Of a stretch of DNA of 64,000 bases, positions 24,301 to 30,300 are shown one piece after another. The position numbers and the translations under genes were made by a program. Source of the DNA: Asterias rubens (lineage: Eukaryota; Echinodermata; Asteroidea; Forcipulatida; Asteriidae); assembly GCF_902459465.1 (NCBI RefSeq), contig NW_022985738.1:26621-90620 (forward strand). The letters are read 5' to 3'. Position 1 is the first letter of the stretch. Every line of letters begins with the position of its first letter. The notes under the pieces are model-generated. The model searched no databases. It was given only the letters and a program-made list of their open reading frames with translations, and was not told where the DNA came from.

Positions 24301-27300
24301 ACCAGAGCTTGAGTTCCGTGCTCTTATATGCTCAGCCACAACACCCAAAATGAAATGATCGCATATAAATATGAAATGATTGCATAACTGTTAGACAGTT
24401 ACAGAGTTAATGGTTTGGTAACTGGCACCCCAAGATAAACGATATTGGGAGACAGCCATCATTATAGACACTAGACACTATTGGTAATTGTCAAAGACTA
24501 GTCTTCACGGTTGGTGTATCTCATCTCAACATGCATAAAATAACAAACCTGTGAAAATTTGAGCTCAATCGGTCGTTGAAGTTGCGAGATATTAATGAAA
24601 GAAAAACCACTCTTGTCGCACCATGGTCACACGAAATTGTGTGCTTTCAGATGCTTGATTTCGAGACCTCAAATTCTAAGTCTGAAGTCTCAAAATCAAA
24701 TTCGTGGAAAATTACTTCTTTCTTGAACTACGTCACTTCAGAGGGAGCTGTTACTCACAACGTTTTATACTATCAACCTCTCCCCATTATGCGTAATCAT
24801 AGAGTAAGAAAGGTTTTATGATTATTATTTTGAGTAATTACCAATTAGAGTGCACTGCCTTTGAGGCTAGATGGGTCACTTGATGGAGTGTCAACACATT
24901 CAGAGGTCGCAGGTGAAATTGAGTCCTGCTCTGGTAAATTTGTCATGGTTCAACAAAAGTCGATTGAAATAAAATCAATTTAACACTTTGTCATTTCATA
25001 CAAAAATAAGGACCATTTTGTTCTGAAACACAATGGGGGGGGGGGGTCGAATGATGAGTAAGCCTGGATGACCTGTACCATGGACCACTTTACATTGAAC
25101 CTTAACTCCAAGGTGGTATAACTTGACACCACTTGTTTCGCACTAAAGACCATTAAAACCCAAACTAACCAATTATAGGGTGCCTGTGTTCCTGAAAAGG
25201 GTCAAATCTACAAATAGGCCTATTGTCACAATTAAAACAGAAAAAAAGATATTAAGATATTTGACCCTGCAGTTAAAGGGAAGGTACACGTTTGGTAATT
25301 ACTCATAACAGATATATTAACTTCAAAACTGACTTGGTAATGAGCATTGGAGAGCTGTTGATAGTATAAAACAATGTGGGAACTGACTCCCTCTGAATGA
25401 AGTAATGTAGTTTTTGAGAAAGAGGTTCCCAGCTAACCAAAAAACGTTGCGAGAACGTTGTTACAACGTTACTTTTTTGTTGTGGCAACGTTGATGTGTA
25501 ATGTTGTGGCAACGAATTTGTGTGGACTCTCCTTGATGTTGTGACAACGTTGTCTCTAACGTTGTGAGCCAACGTCCATACCACATCCAAAATTAACTTT
25601 CTGACAACGTCACAATATGTTGTTAACTAACGTTCCTACAACGTCTCAATGTTGTAAGTTAACGTTCCAGCAACGTCTTAAAAAAACGTTGCGAGAACGT
25701 TGTTGCATCTGTACATTTTCTGTTGTTGCAACGTTGATGTGTAACGTTGTGGTAACGAACTTGTGTGGACTCTTCTTGATGTTGTGACAACGTTGTCTCT
25801 AACGTTGTAAGCCAACGTCCATACCACATCCAAAATTAACCTTCTGACAACCTCCCAATTATGTTGTTAACTTACGTTGCTACAACGTCTCAATGTTATA
25901 AACAAACGTTCCAGCATCGTCCCAATATGTGCAAAATTAACGTTCCTGCAACCTCCCAAAATGTTCGAAATGTTCAATGCAGTCTTTACTGCAGTAAAAC
26001 TACACTGTTACTGTAGTTTCAGCATTATTTTACCTCAAAATAACCCGTTGCTACCACATAATTACTATAGTTTTATTGCAGTTTCAATGCAGTCTTTACA
26101 AATTTGTGCAGTTGACGGTTGTACGATTATAATTAGTACAAAATATAATGAGAGAGAAAGCAGTGTAAATAAATACATGCAGCACCTTTTTTTTGCAATA
26201 CCACAGGACAGGATTAATCTCTTTTTGAAATAATTATCTTGAGCAAGACGTAGCCCTAACACCGCGCCATGCTTCATTGCCAGCCTTCTGTTGATGGTGA
26301 TGTTGATTGAGTTGTCTTTATCAGAGAAGCACAAGATCTGTAAAAGAAAAAAATTGGAAAATATGTGTCAGAAATAATGAAACATTTGTAGAAAATTTCA
26401 ATGGTTTAAGTTTGCACAGCTCTCCAGTCCGTAAAGTCAAGATGAGGCAAAAAGGTTTTGAATACCCATTATTACTCTCCTCTCCTCTTAGTACTTCATA
26501 CTGTCATGATTAATATGAACATGACAATTAATGTTGAATTTTTTGTTATATATAATTTGGGTTTAAATGTCGGACCCAAGGCAAGTCAAACCCATTGTCG
26601 TTTTCTTTTTCTACCCAAGAAAACAAGTAAAGCAGGGCCAACAAAAATAACTAAGGATAAAATTTATAAACACAAACAAAATTGAAACATACCATAGAGT
26701 TTTTTTTTAAACAAAATTAAATAAAAGTTAGTTAACCTCACTGCAGTGCTTTCTGAATTATAATGTACGGGGTAGACCCAGACAGAGTATCAAGTATGTA
26801 TGAATCTTTAACCATGGAGGTTAACCTTTCCCTCATCATAGATTTCCATTCCAAGTCCAACCAAACAAAAGCAAGTAAAGTAGACTATTTACAAAAAAAT
26901 TATATCTATACAACCATTAGGCTAGAAAAAAACAGTTTCAACAGTTCTCCTGACTTCCTTGCCAAGTTCCCCAGCGGAAGTTTCAGTAAAAAATAAGCTA
27001 TTTATTTACAATTTACAAGGAAGTGGATTGAAGAAGAACAATCTAAAAGAAAATCTTTAAGTTTCAAACACGTACGTACGTTACTTACCAAACAAAAATG
27101 ATCACCCACATCATCACGGCGACGGTACCTGACGGACGTCGACTCTCTCTTGCTCTTAATTTTCACTGTAAAATTCACATCTAATCAGCCCCACACGGTC
27201 AGCCTTTATTCACTGGAAATACCTCCAAAATGTACAATAATCATACGCCAAAACATACAACAATGAACATCATCATCACAGAAATTAGAATCCGTTGGTC

Positions 27301-30300
27301 CGCCGGCCGTTAGAAACGGTTTGAAACTGGCTCTGAGTGATAGATAGACGGAGCTCCACATGTTGTGCATAACATAGCTGTTCAGTTTACATGCGCGAAG
27401 TCTGGGTGCCGACCGTTTTACACACAACTATCATATAGCGCCCTCTATTGATGGAAAAATGTCCAGTCATTATTTTTCGAAGCTACCAAAGAATTGGGAA
27501 CTAGCTCAGGGGGGGGGGGAGGGGTTGTGGATGGGAAGTATTAAATGTGGGATTCTACTTTTGAAAAGTTTTAATTTTTTTTAAATGTTCACAATAGAAA
27601 CTCAGTTCCATAGAATATAGACAACCTGAAACAGACCCATAATAGAAAGCTTATTATTTTTTTAGAATTCTATAAAATGGAGAAGTTGGGATTCAACTTT
27701 TGAACAGTTTAGTTGTTTGTTTATGGATATATTTATAAAAGAAACTAAGTCTAAGTTCTATAGAATATTAGACAACCTGAAATGGGACTCTTTTGAAAAT
27801 AAAAGTTTTTATACTAGAATTTAGATCCATAGAAAACTAGAATTCTACAGGCGGCGAAGGAAACTGATTTCTATAGACAATAACCTTAAAAATTCTATAA
27901 AAAAGTGGGGACGCCAATTTTTAAATAAACTTTTCTACATGACTATAATATGTACTGACAGCATCCATCATCTGAAAACATTCTAAGTGCGACAATGATA
28001 CTTTCGTATTACCATAGCTTATAGTTTCATGCACAAAAAACAATTGTTTTACTACAAGGATACTGCAGAATTGCTGCTGTTATCATTGCAGTAAAGTTAA
28101 AGTGAATCTACAGTAAACCATGGTTAGAAATACTACAGTATTACTTCTATAATACTGCAGATTCACTATAGTTTGACTAGGGTTTTGATGCAGTTTTTAC
28201 TGCAGTAAATTTAAAGTATTATCAAACAAACTACTATTGTTTACTACAAGGATACTGCGGTATTACTGCAGTTTTTATTGCAGTAAAGTTAAAGTGAATC
28301 TAAAGTAAACTAAGAGTAGAGACACTATAGTATTACTTCTAAAATACTGCAGATTCACTATAGTTTGACTTGGGTTTGGATGCAGTTTTTACTGCAGTAA
28401 ATTTGTAGTATTATCAAAAAAATTACCATTGTTTTACTACAAGGATACTGCAGTATTACTGTAGTTTTTATTGCAGTAAAATTAAAGTGAATTTACAGTA
28501 AACTAAGAGTAGAAATACTACAGTATTACTTCTTAAATACTGCAGATTCACTATAGTTTGACTTGGGTTTGAATGCAGTTTTTACTGCAGTAAATTTGTT
28601 GAATTTTAGCATCTTGTCACTGTGCTCTCAAAACCCAGTGAGTATGTATAGCTTTTTGCTTGTAAAATGTTAATGCCACATGGGATTTGCACAAAATTTA
28701 GTTTGAGATGTCCCATCAGCTACCTTAACTTAGGGTTAAAAGCATTTTTCAATCCAAAAAACAAGAACAAAATTACCCGCCAAAATGTTGAATTTTAGCA
28801 TCTTGTCACTGTGCTCTCAAAACTCAGTAAGTATGTATAACTTTTGGCTTGACGAAACATCAACCTCAGGCAACGTTTCTATTAGAAAAACGTCTGGACG
28901 ATGTTATAAACAGGGAACAAAATATTGTATCATTGTTGCAACGTGTATAAGTTACAATCTAACATGAAATTGAAACTGCAACTTCAGGCAATGTTGCGAC
29001 AAAACCGTGACAGCAACGTTCCAAAACAACGTCCAACTGATACGTTGTTGCAACGTTGTATATACGTCAGTATGTAACATGATGAAAGTGCAACCTTTAG
29101 GCAACCTTGAGGCAAAACCTTCTCGCAATGTTGCGATACAACGTCACCATTAAACGTTGTTGCAACATTTTATATAGGTTACTCAGTAACGTGACGACAA
29201 TGCAACCTTCACGCAACGTTTCTAAAACAACGTCTGGGTGATGTTATTGGAACAGAAAATTGTAGCATTGTTGCAACGTTGCAATGTTGCGACAAATCGT
29301 GGAAGCAACGTTCGTAAACAATGTCCAATATTGATACATTGTTGCAATGTTGTATTTACGTAAGCGCAACCTTCAGGCAATGTTTCTATGAGAAACGTGC
29401 GGCGATGTTTAGGGAACAGACAAAACGCGACAAAACGTGGAAGCAACGTTCCAAAGCAATGTCCGAATAAAACGATGTTGCAACGTTGTATATACGTCAG
29501 CATGTAACATGACGAAAGCGCAACCTTCTAGCAACATTGCAACCAAACCTTCTGGCAATGTTTCGACACAACGTCACCATTTAACGTTGTCACAACATTG
29601 TATGAACGTTTCTAGTAACATGACGAAACCACAACCTTCAGGCAACGTTTCTAAGAAACGTCCAGGCGATGTTTAGGGAACAGACAATTGTGACATTGCT
29701 GCAACGTTTGGTATAAGTGAGAATGTAACATGACGAAACTGCAACCTTCATGCAACGTTAAACATGGAAGCAACGTTCCAAGCAATGTCCGAATAAAACG
29801 CTGTTGCAACAATGTATATACGTCAGCATGTAACATGACAAAAGTGCAACCTTCTAGCAACATTGCGGCCAAACCTTCTGGCAATGTTTTGACACAACGT
29901 CACCAAATAACGTTGTCACAACAATGTATGAACGTTTCTAGTAACATGATGAAACCACAACCTTCAGGCAACGTTTCTAAGAAACGTGCGGGCGATGTTT
30001 AGGGAACAGACAATATTGTAACATTGTTGCAACGTTTGGTATAGGTGAGAATGTAACATGACGAAACTGCAACCTTCATGCAACGTTGCGACAAAACGTG
30101 GAAGCAACGTTCCAAAGCAATGTCCGAATAAAACGCTGTTGCAACGTTGTATATACGTCAGCATGTAACATGACGAAAGCGCAACCTTCTAGCAACATTG
30201 CGGCCAAACCTTCTGGCAATGTTTCGACACAACGTCACCATTTAACGTTTTCACAACAATGTATGAACGATTCTAGTAACATGACGAAACCACAACCTTC

